DNA of 64,000 nt. It comes from Belnapia mucosa (GTDB taxonomy: Bacteria > Pseudomonadota > Alphaproteobacteria > Acetobacterales > Acetobacteraceae). Below are positions 10,583 to 18,562 of the stretch, piece after piece (position 1 is the first letter of the stretch; each line of letters starts with the position of its first letter). Below the pieces are notes generated by a model. That model had not been told where the DNA came from and ran no database searches. It saw nothing but the letters and a program-made list of their open reading frames with translations. A program made the translations under genes and the position numbers. The stretch spans positions 124,001 through 188,000 of the forward strand of contig NZ_JAEUXJ010000006.1 in the NCBI RefSeq assembly GCF_016775475.1. Direction: 5' to 3'.

Positions 10583-11020
10583 TCAGCCGCCCGGCCGGCG
10601 CGCGGCGGCGATCTGGGCGCGGCCCTCGGGCGAGACGGCGCCGAGCGCATCGACCAGCGTATCGCTGAAGGCCCGGTTGAAGGCAGTGACCCGTTCTGCC
10701 CATTGGTCGAAGGCACGGCGCAGCGCCTCCGGGTCATAGGGGTCGCGGCGCATCATGGCATCCACCTCGGCGCTGGCGGCGCGCATGGCGGCGAGCTGGG
10801 ACGCATAGCGCTCGCGCTCGGACCCCAGCACCTCGCGGAAGCGCGGCCGGTCGGCCTCGGGCAGAACGGCCTCGATCCGGCCCACCATGCGGTCGAAACC
10901 GCGGCCGCTCCGGGCGGGCGGCACCGGCCGCCACCAAAGCAGCCCGGCAAGCACGGCATTCATCACCAGCGAGGCACCGAGCGTGGCGGCCAGCAGGCTG
11001 CGACCGGAAGGTCGACGCAT
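10583..11020 (-). CDS. Periplasmic Metal_resist/CnrX-like sensor protein
   Basis: A 145-aa membrane-anchored periplasmic protein. One N-terminal helix (LLAATLGASLVMNAVLAGLLWW, about residues 8-29) is followed by an all-helical domain rich in Arg and Glu. The LPEADRPRFREVLGSERERY and DPYDPEALRRAFDQWAERV segments resemble the Metal_resist family, to which CnrX, NccX and ZraP belong. In the cnr system such a protein holds an anti-sigma factor until metal binds. I see no cluster of His/Met ligands, so a metal ligand is unproven; envelope stress or drug sensing is equally possible. The start at 11020 shares one base with the stop of the upstream anti-sigma gene (TGATG). Confidence 0.72.
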   Translation of the reverse strand: MRRPSGRSLLAATLGASLVMNAVLAGLLWWRPVPPARSGRGFDRMVGRIEAVLPEADRPRFREVLGSERERYASQLAAMRAASAEVDAMMRRDPYDPEALRRAFDQWAERVTAFNRAFSDTLVDALGAVSPEGRAQIAAARRPGG

Positions 11021-11340
11021 CAGAAGGAATCTCCCGCGACGGGCAGGGTTTGCAGGGGTCCGAAGGGATCCTCGGGGACACGATGGGGCGGCGAGAGGCT
11101 GAGCCAGAGGGCACAGGTCGCCATGGCGGCCAGCGCGCCCCAGCCGGCAGGCGCCGCCGGGCGCAGGGCGCGCAGCAGTCGGTGGAACCCGCCCGGCGGC
11201 GCCGGCAGCGGCGCGCGGGCGATGCGGCGGGCGACGGCTTCCTGCAGTCGGGCGACCGCCGCCGCATCGGGCTGCGGCAGATCGCGGCGAAGGCGCGCAT
11301 CCAGCGGGTCGCCGGGCGCGGCGGGGCGGCGCGGGGTCAT
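11020..11340 (-). CDS. Small single-span membrane protein, probable anti-sigma factor
   Basis: A 106-aa protein with a soluble Arg/Ala-rich N-terminal half, one membrane helix at about residues 66-82 (GWGALAAMATCALWLSLSP) and a short periplasmic tail. The zinc anti-sigma motif HxxxCxxC is absent. The role is inferred from position: the gene overlaps the ECF sigma gene by four bases (ATGA) and the periplasmic sensor gene by one base. A short single-span protein between a sigma factor and a periplasmic sensor is the CnrY/NccY arrangement. No sequence motif alone would prove this function. Confidence 0.6.
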   Translation of the reverse strand: MTPRRPAAPGDPLDARLRRDLPQPDAAAVARLQEAVARRIARAPLPAPPGGFHRLLRALRPAAPAGWGALAAMATCALWLSLSPPHRVPEDPFGPLQTLPVAGDSF

Positions 11341-11957
11341 CCTTCCTCCAATCGGCGGCGGAGCAGCTGGCGGGCACGGCGCAGCAGGCCTTCCAGCGCC
11401 CGTTCCGAGACCCGCAGCGCGGCCGCGGCCTCGGCTCCGCTCAGCTCCTGCTCATAGGCCAGGGCGATGGCGGCGCGCTGGCGGGGCGGCAGGGTGCCGA
11501 GCGCGGCGGCCAGCGCGGCGCGGGATTCGGCGGCCTCGGCCTCGGCCTCCGGTCCGGGCGCGGGGTCGGGGGTTTCGGCCGCCTCCTCGATCGGGCGGGG
11601 GGCGGAGGGCGGGCGGCGGCGGGTGCGGTCGATCGCCAGGTTGACGGTGATGCGGTGCAGCCAGGTGGTGAAGCGGGCGCGGGCCGGATCGAAGCCAGGG
11701 GCGGCCTGCCAGGCGCGCAGGAAGGCCTCCTGCGCCACTTCCTCCGCCTCGCCCTGGTCGGGGAGGATGCGGAGCGCGATGCGCAGCACCCGCTCGCCAT
11801 GCCGGCCGACGAGCAGGTTGAAGGCGGCGCGGTCGCCGCCCGCTGCCGCCGCCATCAGCGCCGCATCGCTTGCCGCCGCATCCGTCACGGGGCGTGGCGC
11901 GGCCGGCGGGGCAGGGGCCAGCCCGAAGGGCAGGGGGAGGGTGCTGAGGATCGGCAT
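11337..11957 (-). CDS. ECF-family RNA polymerase sigma factor
   Basis: Sigma-70 family extracytoplasmic-function sigma factor, 206 aa. Region 2 runs from ALMAAAAGGDRAAFNLLV through QGEAEEVAQEAFLRAWQA to FTTWLHRITVNLAIDRTRRR. Region 4 is LPPRQRAAIALAYEQELSG followed by the helix-turn-helix AALRVSERALEGLLRRARQ. A Pro/Ala/Glu-rich linker separates them. The start is uncertain. ATG 11957 (MPILSTLP) has a weak ribosome site; ATG 12008 would add 17 residues and has AGAGG-like bases upstream. It heads the sigma, anti-sigma, sensor, OMF and MdtABC series and probably drives it and its own promoter. I could not identify a convincing ECF -35/-10 pair upstream. Confidence 0.88.
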   Translation of the reverse strand: MPILSTLPLPFGLAPAPPAAPRPVTDAAASDAALMAAAAGGDRAAFNLLVGRHGERVLRIALRILPDQGEAEEVAQEAFLRAWQAAPGFDPARARFTTWLHRITVNLAIDRTRRRPPSAPRPIEEAAETPDPAPGPEAEAEAAESRAALAAALGTLPPRQRAAIALAYEQELSGAEAAAALRVSERALEGLLRRARQLLRRRLEEG

Positions 11958-12181
11958 GGGGTCTTGTCGCGTGATACGGCCGGGACGCGCCCGTCCCACG
12001 CTGGCCATTCGCGCCTCTGCCCCCTGATCCTCATTCTGCCCCGGGTACAGCAGGCGGAACGAATGCGGCAAGCCACGCAATGTGCCCGGCGCGACGCGGC
12101 GCGTTACAATCGCGACGTTCCGCAATCCCCTTGCGACCGCCGCCCGGCATAGGGCCCCGCATCAGGATGGGAGGCGGGATC

Positions 12182-12310
12182 ATGCAGGCGGGAGAGGCGG
12201 CACCGGGACTCTGGGCGGCGATGCGGCGGCTCTGGCTGGGGCCGGAGGAGGCGGAGCGCGCCGAGGCTCAGGGTGAGGGGAAGACCGCATCCGTCCGCCC
12301 CATCAGGTGA
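12182..12310 (+). CDS. Possible 42-aa small protein between divergent units
   Basis: The interval 11958-12267 separates the divergently organised sigma operon from the end of the polysaccharide operon. The only thing seen in it is a short frame starting at ATG 12182, behind a GGGAGG-like ribosome site about 5 bases upstream. It encodes 42 residues (MQAGEAAPGLWAAMRRLWLG...), and its 3' end overlaps the convergent DUF218 gene by 43 bases. Codon use is GC-rich like everything else here, so this could be chance. No recognisable family. Confidence 0.22.
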   Translation: MQAGEAAPGLWAAMRRLWLGPEEAERAEAQGEGKTASVRPIR

Positions 12311-13068
12311 TAGGCGACCAGCCCCACCCATTCGCGGATGCTCCATTCGAATTCCCGCAACCGGTCGGGGAAGGAGGCATCGGTCTGCGCCGCCAGCGTC
12401 GATCCGGTGCGGTAATTCACCGGCCAGGGGATGATGTCGCTCCAGCCGGCGCGCCGGAACACGCCCATCGACCGCGGCATATGGCTGGCCGAGGTGACCA
12501 GCAGCCAGGTCTCGCCTGGCTTCGGCTGGGCGAGCTTCAGGGTGAGCGTCGCATTCTCCCAGGTGTTGCGCGCCTCGCGTTCCAGCAGCAGCCGGTCGGC
12601 CGGCACGCCGAGATCGCGCCAGAGCAGGCCGGCGACATCCGCCTCCGTCACGCCGCCATGCACCAGGGAGCCCTGGCCGCCGGTGAAGACCAGGCGTGCC
12701 TCCGGATGGCGGCGGAGCAGGGCGACGGGCTCGGTCATCCGCTCGGCGGCGCCGTTCAGCGCCGGGATGCCGCGCGCCTCGGTCAGGTTCTGCTCCACGG
12801 CGCCGCCGAGCACGACGATGCCATCGATATGCGCCGGCTCCGTGGCCGGGCGGGGGAAGCGGTCCTCCAGCGGCGCCTGCACCCATTGGTGCAGCGGCAG
12901 GGCCATCAGCGCGATGAAGAAGCCGAGCCCCGCCAGCGCCGGCCAGCGCCCCCAGCGGCGGCCGCGCCACAGGCCTGCGAGGCCGATGGCAATCAGCAGC
13001 AGCGCCGCATTGCCGGGCTTGGCCGGGAACCACAGCACCTTGGACAGGATGTAGGCGACATCCTCCAC
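12268..13068 (-). CDS. DUF218 family membrane protein (YdcF/ElyC/SanA-like)
   Basis: A 266-aa protein with two N-terminal membrane helices (about residues 18-34 and 42-60) followed by a periplasmic or cytoplasmic-face DUF218 domain. Landmarks are DGIVVLGGAVEQNLTEARG, RLVFTGGQGSL, EREARNTWENA and LLVTSASHMPRSMGVFRRAG. E. coli members ElyC and SanA affect envelope integrity and undecaprenyl-linked polymer synthesis; the reaction is not settled. It is the last gene of the polysaccharide operon, three bases after the preceding glycosyltransferase. That fits a role in lipid-linked sugar polymer metabolism. Confidence 0.85.
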   Translation of the reverse strand: MEDVAYILSKVLWFPAKPGNAALLLIAIGLAGLWRGRRWGRWPALAGLGFFIALMALPLHQWVQAPLEDRFPRPATEPAHIDGIVVLGGAVEQNLTEARGIPALNGAAERMTEPVALLRRHPEARLVFTGGQGSLVHGGVTEADVAGLLWRDLGVPADRLLLEREARNTWENATLTLKLAQPKPGETWLLVTSASHMPRSMGVFRRAGWSDIIPWPVNYRTGSTLAAQTDASFPDRLREFEWSIREWVGLVAYHLMGRTDAVFPSP

Positions 13069-13071
13069 GGC

Positions 13072-13935
13072 CTAGAGCTCCTCGATCCGCCCGGGGCGTA
13101 GGCGGCCGCGAACCAGGTCGCCCAGGGCCAGCATATTGCCGCGGAAGCGCCCCCAGCGATCCGCCCAGGGTTCCGGCCGCGGGCTGCGGGCGAGGTTCAT
13201 CGCGCAATGCCGCGCCATGCTGCGCAGCGCCCGGTTCCAGGGATAGGTGCCTTTGCGCGCCAGGTAGACCGGATTGGCGATCTGCGAATAGCCGAGCTTC
13301 AGCCCGGGCGTCCGCCCGACCTTGGCGCCGAGATGCACGCCCCGCGCGCCCGCCAGCCGCAGGATCGCGCCGTGCCGGCCGAGCAGCCGGGTCACGTCGA
13401 GATCCTCGTACCAGGCATAGGCCGGCAGAGCCTCGTCCACACGGATGCCATGGGCGCGCACCACCGCCATGCGGAAGGCCATGTTGCAACCATAGCCATT
13501 GAAATGCGGCCGCACCGCCATCCGGTCGGCGGGCGGCGTGTCGGCGGCGAGCAGGGCGCGGCCTTCCTCGACCGAATAGCCCGGCCCGTTGGCGCCATCG
13601 GCGATGACTGTGCCGGTGGTGACGACGACCTCCGGCCGGGCGGTGAAGACCGCCTCGGTCACCGCGCAATAGTCGGGCGCGGCCAGGAAGTCGTCATCGA
13701 GGAAGAGCAGGATGTCGCAATCCGCCGCGCGGTCCATGATGGCGTTGCGCTGGCGCGGCAGGCCGGCCGGCCCGGAGAGGTATTCGACGCCCGCCACCTG
13801 CTCGCCGACATCCTCGGGCGTCACATGGCAGACGATGATGCGGTCCGCTGGCCGGGTCTGGCGGCCGAGCTCGCGCAGCACCTCGGCCAGGATCGCGGGG
13901 CGGCCGCGGGTGGCGATGCCGATGCCGAGCTTCAT
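13072..13935 (-). CDS. GT2-family glycosyltransferase
   Basis: GT-A fold glycosyltransferase of 287 aa. The N-terminal IGIATRGRPAILAEVLREL is the nucleotide-sugar binding start. The metal-binding acidic motif is LLFLDDDFLAAPDY, and the acceptor/catalytic segment is FNGYGCNMAFRMAVVR followed by YAWYEDLDVTRLLGR (an ED motif). There is no membrane segment. It overlaps the upstream glycosyltransferase by ATGA and is followed three bases later by the DUF218 gene. It probably adds one sugar to an undecaprenyl-linked repeat unit; donor and acceptor are not predictable. Confidence 0.88.
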   Translation of the reverse strand: MKLGIGIATRGRPAILAEVLRELGRQTRPADRIIVCHVTPEDVGEQVAGVEYLSGPAGLPRQRNAIMDRAADCDILLFLDDDFLAAPDYCAVTEAVFTARPEVVVTTGTVIADGANGPGYSVEEGRALLAADTPPADRMAVRPHFNGYGCNMAFRMAVVRAHGIRVDEALPAYAWYEDLDVTRLLGRHGAILRLAGARGVHLGAKVGRTPGLKLGYSQIANPVYLARKGTYPWNRALRSMARHCAMNLARSPRPEPWADRWGRFRGNMLALGDLVRGRLRPGRIEEL

Positions 13936-14810
13936 CGCGCCGCCTCCGCCATGGCCGGCAGCGGCAGGCCCGCCGTCGGGCCGGGCGCGGTGAAACCCGC
14001 GAGGCGCCCGCGCAGAGTCGCCCAGTAATAGCGCGCCGCCAGCATCCGCCCCCGCAGCAGGCCGAGCAGCGCCCCGCCCAGCGGTCGGACCAGGAAGGGC
14101 AGCCAGACCGAGGCCGGCACCGCATGCCGCCGCAGCACGAAGCCGAGGCCGCGCCCATAGAGCGCCGCCCGCTCCACCGCCACCGGCGTCAGCCGCTTGT
14201 CGGGATGCACCACGCGCTGCGTCGGCTCGTAGCGTGCCGCATGGCCGGAGCGGACCGCGCGCAGCACCAGGTCGTTGCCCTCGGCGGAGCCATAGGGCGT
14301 GCCCGGGCCAAGCCTCTCATCGAAGCCGCCCATGGCCAGCGCCACCTCCCGCCGGAGAAAGAGGTTGAACTCGATCACGCTGGTCCAGACATTGGCCGCG
14401 GTGATGGGCCCCGGCTCCGCCCGCCAGCGGCCGGAGCCGAGCCCACCCTCCGGCGAGGCCGCCGGCCCGGTCAGCACGGCCAGCGCCGGATCGGACGCGA
14501 ATCCGGCGGCGACGCGGTCGAGCAGCCCGGGCGGATAGGTGCAATCGTCATCCGGGAAGCCGACGATCTCCGCGCGCGCCAGGGCGAGGCCGAGATTGCG
14601 CGCATGGCAGGCATTGGCGATGGCGGAGCGGCGCCAGAGCAGCGACAGCCGCCCCGCATAGGCGGCGATGATGGGCGCCAGCCGCTCATCCGCATTCTGG
14701 TCGACAACGATCACCTCGACATCGGTGCGGCCCTGGGCGAGCAGGCTGTCGAAGAACTCGGCCAGCTCCGCATCGCGCCCCCGCGTCGCCACCACCAGGG
14801 AGAAGCTCAC
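13932..14810 (-). CDS. GT2-family glycosyltransferase
   Basis: 292-aa GT-A glycosyltransferase. The N-terminus SFSLVVATRGRDAELAEFF leads to EVIVVDQNADERL and the DxD-type motif GFPDDDCTYPPGLL. A later GSAEGNDLVLRAVRSGH segment carries the ED-like base. The C-terminal third is basic and could sit at the membrane. ATGA overlaps join it to both neighbours. It is part of the repeat-unit assembly set of this operon; sugar specificity is unknown. Confidence 0.88.
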   Translation of the reverse strand: MSFSLVVATRGRDAELAEFFDSLLAQGRTDVEVIVVDQNADERLAPIIAAYAGRLSLLWRRSAIANACHARNLGLALARAEIVGFPDDDCTYPPGLLDRVAAGFASDPALAVLTGPAASPEGGLGSGRWRAEPGPITAANVWTSVIEFNLFLRREVALAMGGFDERLGPGTPYGSAEGNDLVLRAVRSGHAARYEPTQRVVHPDKRLTPVAVERAALYGRGLGFVLRRHAVPASVWLPFLVRPLGGALLGLLRGRMLAARYYWATLRGRLAGFTAPGPTAGLPLPAMAEAAR

Positions 14811-15916
14811 GGCAGCAGCGCCTCCACATGCGCCCGCATGGCGGCGCGGAAGGCGTCCTCGGAGAAGCGCAGGGCATTGGCGCGGCAGGCCTCGGGCGCG
14901 ATCGGCGCCGGCAGCGCCTCGAAGCGCTCGACGGCGGCCATCACCGATTCGGCGCTCTGCTCTGGGAAGAGCAGGCCAGTCGTGCCGTCCTGCACGATGT
15001 CGCGCGACCCGCCGCGACCGAAGGCGATCAGCGGCGTGCCGCAGGCCTGGGCCTCGACCATGGCGATGCCGAAATCCTCCTCGGCGGCGAAGACGAAGGC
15101 GCGGGCCGTCTGGGTCAGCGCCACCAGCTCCACCTGCGGGACGCGCCCGCGCAGCTCGACATTCGGCGCGCCGGCGGCGGCGGCGCGGACCAGCGGCTCG
15201 GAGGGGCCATCGCCGGTCACCACCAGCCGGCGCCCCGGCATGCGGCGGAAGGCCTCGACCACCAGTTCGACCCGCTTGTAGGGGACCATGCGGGAGGCGA
15301 GGAGGTAGTGGTCGCCGCGCGGCGCGGTGCCGAGGCCGAACCGTGCCACATCGACCGGCGGATGGATCACCGTCGCCTCGCGCCGCCAGACCTTGCGGAT
15401 GCGCTCGGCGATGTAGTGGCTATTCCCGATGATGCTGTCGATCCCCAAAGCGGAGCTGCGGTCCCAGAGCCGCAGGCGGTGCAACAGCCAGCGGGTCATG
15501 GCGCCCTTCAGCCCGGTCTCGAGCCGCGCCTGGCGGAGATACTGATGCTGGAGATCCCAGGCATAGCGCATCGGGCTGTTGACATAGCCGACATGCAGCT
15601 GGCCCGGCCCGGTCAGCACGCCCTTGGCGACGGCGTGGGAGTTGGACACGACCAGGTCATAGCCCGAAAGGTCGAGCTGCTCGATCGCCAGCGGCATCAG
15701 CCCGAGATAGTTGCGGAACATCCGCCGGGAGAGGGGCAGGCGCTGGATGAAGGTCGTCGTGACCGGCTTGCCGCGCAGGAAGCCCCGCTCCGCCTCGGGC
15801 AGGAAGTCGCAGACGGCGAAGAGATCGGCCTCCGGCCAGATCGCCAGGAATTGCTCCAGCACCCGTTCGGAGCCGGCATAGCTGTCCAGCCATTCATGGA
15901 CGAGAGCAACCTTCAC
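14807..15916 (-). CDS. GT4-family glycosyltransferase
   Basis: GT-B fold retaining glycosyltransferase of 369 aa. The N-terminal domain starts KVALVHEWLDSYAGSERVLEQ. The C-terminal Glycos_transf_1 domain has LLASRMVPYKRVELVVEAF, VVTGDGPSE and the E-x7-E motif in EEDFGIAMVEAQACGTPLI. The VGYVNSPMRYAWDLQHQY segment is typical of mannosyl/rhamnosyl-type EPS transferases related to WbaZ, but donor assignment is inference. It overlaps the genes on both sides by four bases and lies in the middle of the polysaccharide operon. Confidence 0.9.
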   Translation of the reverse strand: MKVALVHEWLDSYAGSERVLEQFLAIWPEADLFAVCDFLPEAERGFLRGKPVTTTFIQRLPLSRRMFRNYLGLMPLAIEQLDLSGYDLVVSNSHAVAKGVLTGPGQLHVGYVNSPMRYAWDLQHQYLRQARLETGLKGAMTRWLLHRLRLWDRSSALGIDSIIGNSHYIAERIRKVWRREATVIHPPVDVARFGLGTAPRGDHYLLASRMVPYKRVELVVEAFRRMPGRRLVVTGDGPSEPLVRAAAAGAPNVELRGRVPQVELVALTQTARAFVFAAEEDFGIAMVEAQACGTPLIAFGRGGSRDIVQDGTTGLLFPEQSAESVMAAVERFEALPAPIAPEACRANALRFSEDAFRAAMRAHVEALLP

Positions 15917-16983
15917 GCATCCTCCTTCGGCAGCAGCGCCACCAGCCGCTCCGCCGCACCGCGCCAGGAAAAGCCGGCGGCGCGCCTAAGCCCCTCGGCG
16001 CGCAGCCGCTCGCGCAATCCGTCCTCGTCGAGCAGCCGCGCCAGCGCATCCGGCAGGCGGCGCGGCCCGTCATTATCGAACCAGAGCGCCGCCTCGCCGC
16101 AGACCTCGGGCACGGCGGCGGCATGGGCGGCGATGACCGGGCAGCCGCAGGTCATCGCCTCCAGCGGCGGCAGGCCGAAGCCCTCGTAGCGCGAGGGGAA
16201 GATTAGGCAGAAGGCCGCCTCATACAGCGCCCGCAACTCGGCATCGCTCACCCGGCCGAGCGGCAGCACGGCTTGGCCGGACGGATCGCCGGCATTGCGG
16301 AAGACCTGCGCATTCGCCGCCCCAGCGACGGCAAGCACCAGCCCGCGCGCCGCCAACAGCGCCTGCGCCTCGCCGATCCCGGCGAGTCCCTTATGGGCTG
16401 CCCGCGTCCCGACCACGAGGGCGTAGCCACCCGGCCGCAACCCGTGCCGCGCCAGCACGGCCGTATCGGCCGGCTCCCGCAGGATATGCTCGCCACCCTC
16501 ATGCACGACGCCGATCCGCGCCGGGTCGAGGCCGAGATGATGCGCGATCCGCCCGCGGGAGAAATCCGAGACGGTCAGCAGCCGCGCCCCCACCTTGGGC
16601 AGCGCCCGATGCAGGGCGTGGTACCAGCTGCGGAAGGCGAAGGAATAGCTCTCCGGCGTGTCGAAGGCGCCGGCATCGTGGATGACGACCACCTGCCGCC
16701 TGCCCATCAACAGCGGCGCCGTATTGCCGAGATTGACCAGCACGCTGCCACGCGCCCGCACCGGCAGCTCCGCCTGCTCCCAGGCCTGGCCGCGCAGCCG
16801 CCCGAAGGCCTCGTCCCGCAGATGCGGGAAGGGGGAGGGTGTGTCGCTCGCCGGGCGCAGCAGCCGGGCGCCGGGCAGGACGCCCTCCGCCGCCATCGCA
16901 TCCAGCGCCCGGGTGATCTCGGCGGCGAATCGCTGCACCCCGGTGACGCGCTGTGTCAGGAAGCGCCCGTTGACGGCGATCAT
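15913..16983 (-). CDS. GT4-family glycosyltransferase
   Basis: 356-aa GT-B glycosyltransferase. It begins IAVNGRFLTQRVTGVQRFA, the common start of WbdA/MtfB-like mannosyltransferases. It contains VVIHDAGAFDTPESYS, LLTVSDFSRGRIAHHLG, VVGTRAAHKGLAG and the E-x7-E motif RYEGFGLPPLEAMTCGCPVI. The VTGVQRFA glycine-rich turn is the donor-side loop of the family. ATGA overlaps couple it to the flippase upstream and the next glycosyltransferase downstream. Confidence 0.9.
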   Translation of the reverse strand: MIAVNGRFLTQRVTGVQRFAAEITRALDAMAAEGVLPGARLLRPASDTPSPFPHLRDEAFGRLRGQAWEQAELPVRARGSVLVNLGNTAPLLMGRRQVVVIHDAGAFDTPESYSFAFRSWYHALHRALPKVGARLLTVSDFSRGRIAHHLGLDPARIGVVHEGGEHILREPADTAVLARHGLRPGGYALVVGTRAAHKGLAGIGEAQALLAARGLVLAVAGAANAQVFRNAGDPSGQAVLPLGRVSDAELRALYEAAFCLIFPSRYEGFGLPPLEAMTCGCPVIAAHAAAVPEVCGEAALWFDNDGPRRLPDALARLLDEDGLRERLRAEGLRRAAGFSWRGAAERLVALLPKEDA

Positions 16984-18500
16984 AAGGCCCCCGGCTTCAG
17001 CAGCAGGCGCGGCTGTCGAAGCAGCGCGCCGATCCGTCCGCGCTCCGCATCGTCCAGCGTCCGCAGCCCCGCGGCGGCGAAGATCCCGGTCGCCAGCATC
17101 GCCGCCGCCGCGATCGTCGCCAGCCCCGGCATCGGCAGCAGCAGCAGCAGGCCGAGCCCGCCGGCCAGCATCGGCAGGGCGAGCCGCCGCGCCGCCTCCG
17201 CCACCGCCGGGTAGAGCCGCGCGACCAGCACGAGTTTACCGGCGCAATCGGTTGCCGCCCGGGCCGTCCAGGCGATCGCGGCTCCCTCGATGCCGATCAG
17301 GCGGATCAGCAGCGCCGCCAGCGGGATGAAGATCAGCGCCTGCACCGCGGCGAATTTTGCCGTCGCATCCGGCCGGCCGATCGCGTCCAGCAGCGCATTC
17401 GGCGCGAAGGCAACGCAGGAGAAGAAGATGCCGCAGCCGAGCCATTGCAGCACCCGCCCGCTGCCCTCGGCGAAGCCCTGGCCGAGCCAGAGCCAGAGGA
17501 TTTCCCGCGCGCCGCCGACCAGCACCAGGCATGCCGGGAAGACCAGCAGCATCACCAGGAGCCCGCCCCGTCGCAGCAGCGCCGCGGTCGGCCCTGGCGC
17601 GGTGGCGAAGGAGGAAGCGAAGGCCGGCAGCAGCGTCTGCGCCACCGCGACCGGCAGGATCCAGGCCCGCAGCACCAGATCGAGCGGCGTCGCGTAAAGG
17701 GCGACGGCGGACAGGCTGAGCAGCGCCCCGATCAGGAAGCGGTCGGCATAGAGCAGCGCCTGGGTCAGCAGGCCGGAGAAGGTCATCCAGCCGCCCAGCC
17801 GCAGCAGCGGCAGCACCAGGGCGAAGCGCGGCCAGCGTAGCCCGAGCCCCGGCACCAGCGGCCGGACCAGCCAGAGATAGGACAGGGTATTGGCCAGCCG
17901 GCAGGCGATCAGGGCCAGCATGACGCCCACCAGGCTGTCCCAGACCAGCAGCACCAGCACCGGCCCGAGATAGTAGAAGAGGTTGACGGGGATGGTGACG
18001 AGATTGGCCGCCCGGAAGCGCTGGAAGGCCGCCAGCACGCCCCAGAGCGCCGCGTTCAGCACCACCAGCGGCGCCGCCGCGGCCAGCACCCGCATGGCGC
18101 CGATCGCCTGGTCCCGCAGCCCGGGCGGGACCTGCAGCATGCGGTCCACCAGCACCGGCACGAAGAACCAGAGGCCGAGCGCGACCACGATGCTGATGCC
18201 GAGCAGCGTGCCGAGGGCCGCCTCGACCAGCGCCGCCGCATCCTCCGCGCGGCCGGCGCCGATGCGCTCCGAGATGGCCCGCGTCAGCGCCTGGCCGACG
18301 CCGAAATCGAAGACCCCGAAGACACCGACCATCGCCAGCGCCAGGGTGAAAAGCCCCCAGCGGTCGAGGCCGAGCTGGTGGATGAGGACGGGGGTGAGGA
18401 CCAGGGCGAGGAGAAGCGGCAGGCCGCGCCCCAGCCCGTTCCAGACCACGCCCGCGACCATGGTGCGGCCGCGGGTGCGGGACTCTGCCGGATCGGCCAT
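16980..18500 (-). CDS. Wzx-like polysaccharide flippase (MOP superfamily)
   Basis: Multi-pass membrane protein of 506 aa with about 12-14 predicted helices. It is homologous to O-antigen/teichoic-acid exporters. It opens with GVVWNGLGRGLPLLLALVLTP and LDRWGLFTLALAMVGVFGVFDFG, the conserved first part of the Wzx/PST family, and ends with a hydrophobic pair of helices and a basic tail. The expected role is flipping undecaprenyl-linked repeat units to the periplasm. No Wzy polymerase or Wzc co-polymerase is seen in the operon, so polymerisation, if any, depends on genes elsewhere. The gene overlaps the next glycosyltransferase by four bases. Confidence 0.86.
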   Translation of the reverse strand: MADPAESRTRGRTMVAGVVWNGLGRGLPLLLALVLTPVLIHQLGLDRWGLFTLALAMVGVFGVFDFGVGQALTRAISERIGAGRAEDAAALVEAALGTLLGISIVVALGLWFFVPVLVDRMLQVPPGLRDQAIGAMRVLAAAAPLVVLNAALWGVLAAFQRFRAANLVTIPVNLFYYLGPVLVLLVWDSLVGVMLALIACRLANTLSYLWLVRPLVPGLGLRWPRFALVLPLLRLGGWMTFSGLLTQALLYADRFLIGALLSLSAVALYATPLDLVLRAWILPVAVAQTLLPAFASSFATAPGPTAALLRRGGLLVMLLVFPACLVLVGGAREILWLWLGQGFAEGSGRVLQWLGCGIFFSCVAFAPNALLDAIGRPDATAKFAAVQALIFIPLAALLIRLIGIEGAAIAWTARAATDCAGKLVLVARLYPAVAEAARRLALPMLAGGLGLLLLLPMPGLATIAAAAMLATGIFAAAGLRTLDDAERGRIGALLRQPRLLLKPGAL

Positions 18501-18562
18501 TGTATTCAGGGTCCCGTTGCCTGCGCCGCGCCGTGCCAGCGCGGCGAGCCCAGGTCAATGCC

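Noticed and set aside
12054-12121. GGAAC elements on both strands as ECF -35 boxes for the sigma operon
   Set aside because: No -10 (CGTC/CGTT) at 16-17 bases from either copy. Short GC-rich motifs are too common here to claim.
12104-13669. 521-aa minus-strand frame over two genes
   Set aside because: It is the shifted frame of the GT2 and DUF218 genes; composition is Arg/Gly/Ala-rich without any conserved motif.
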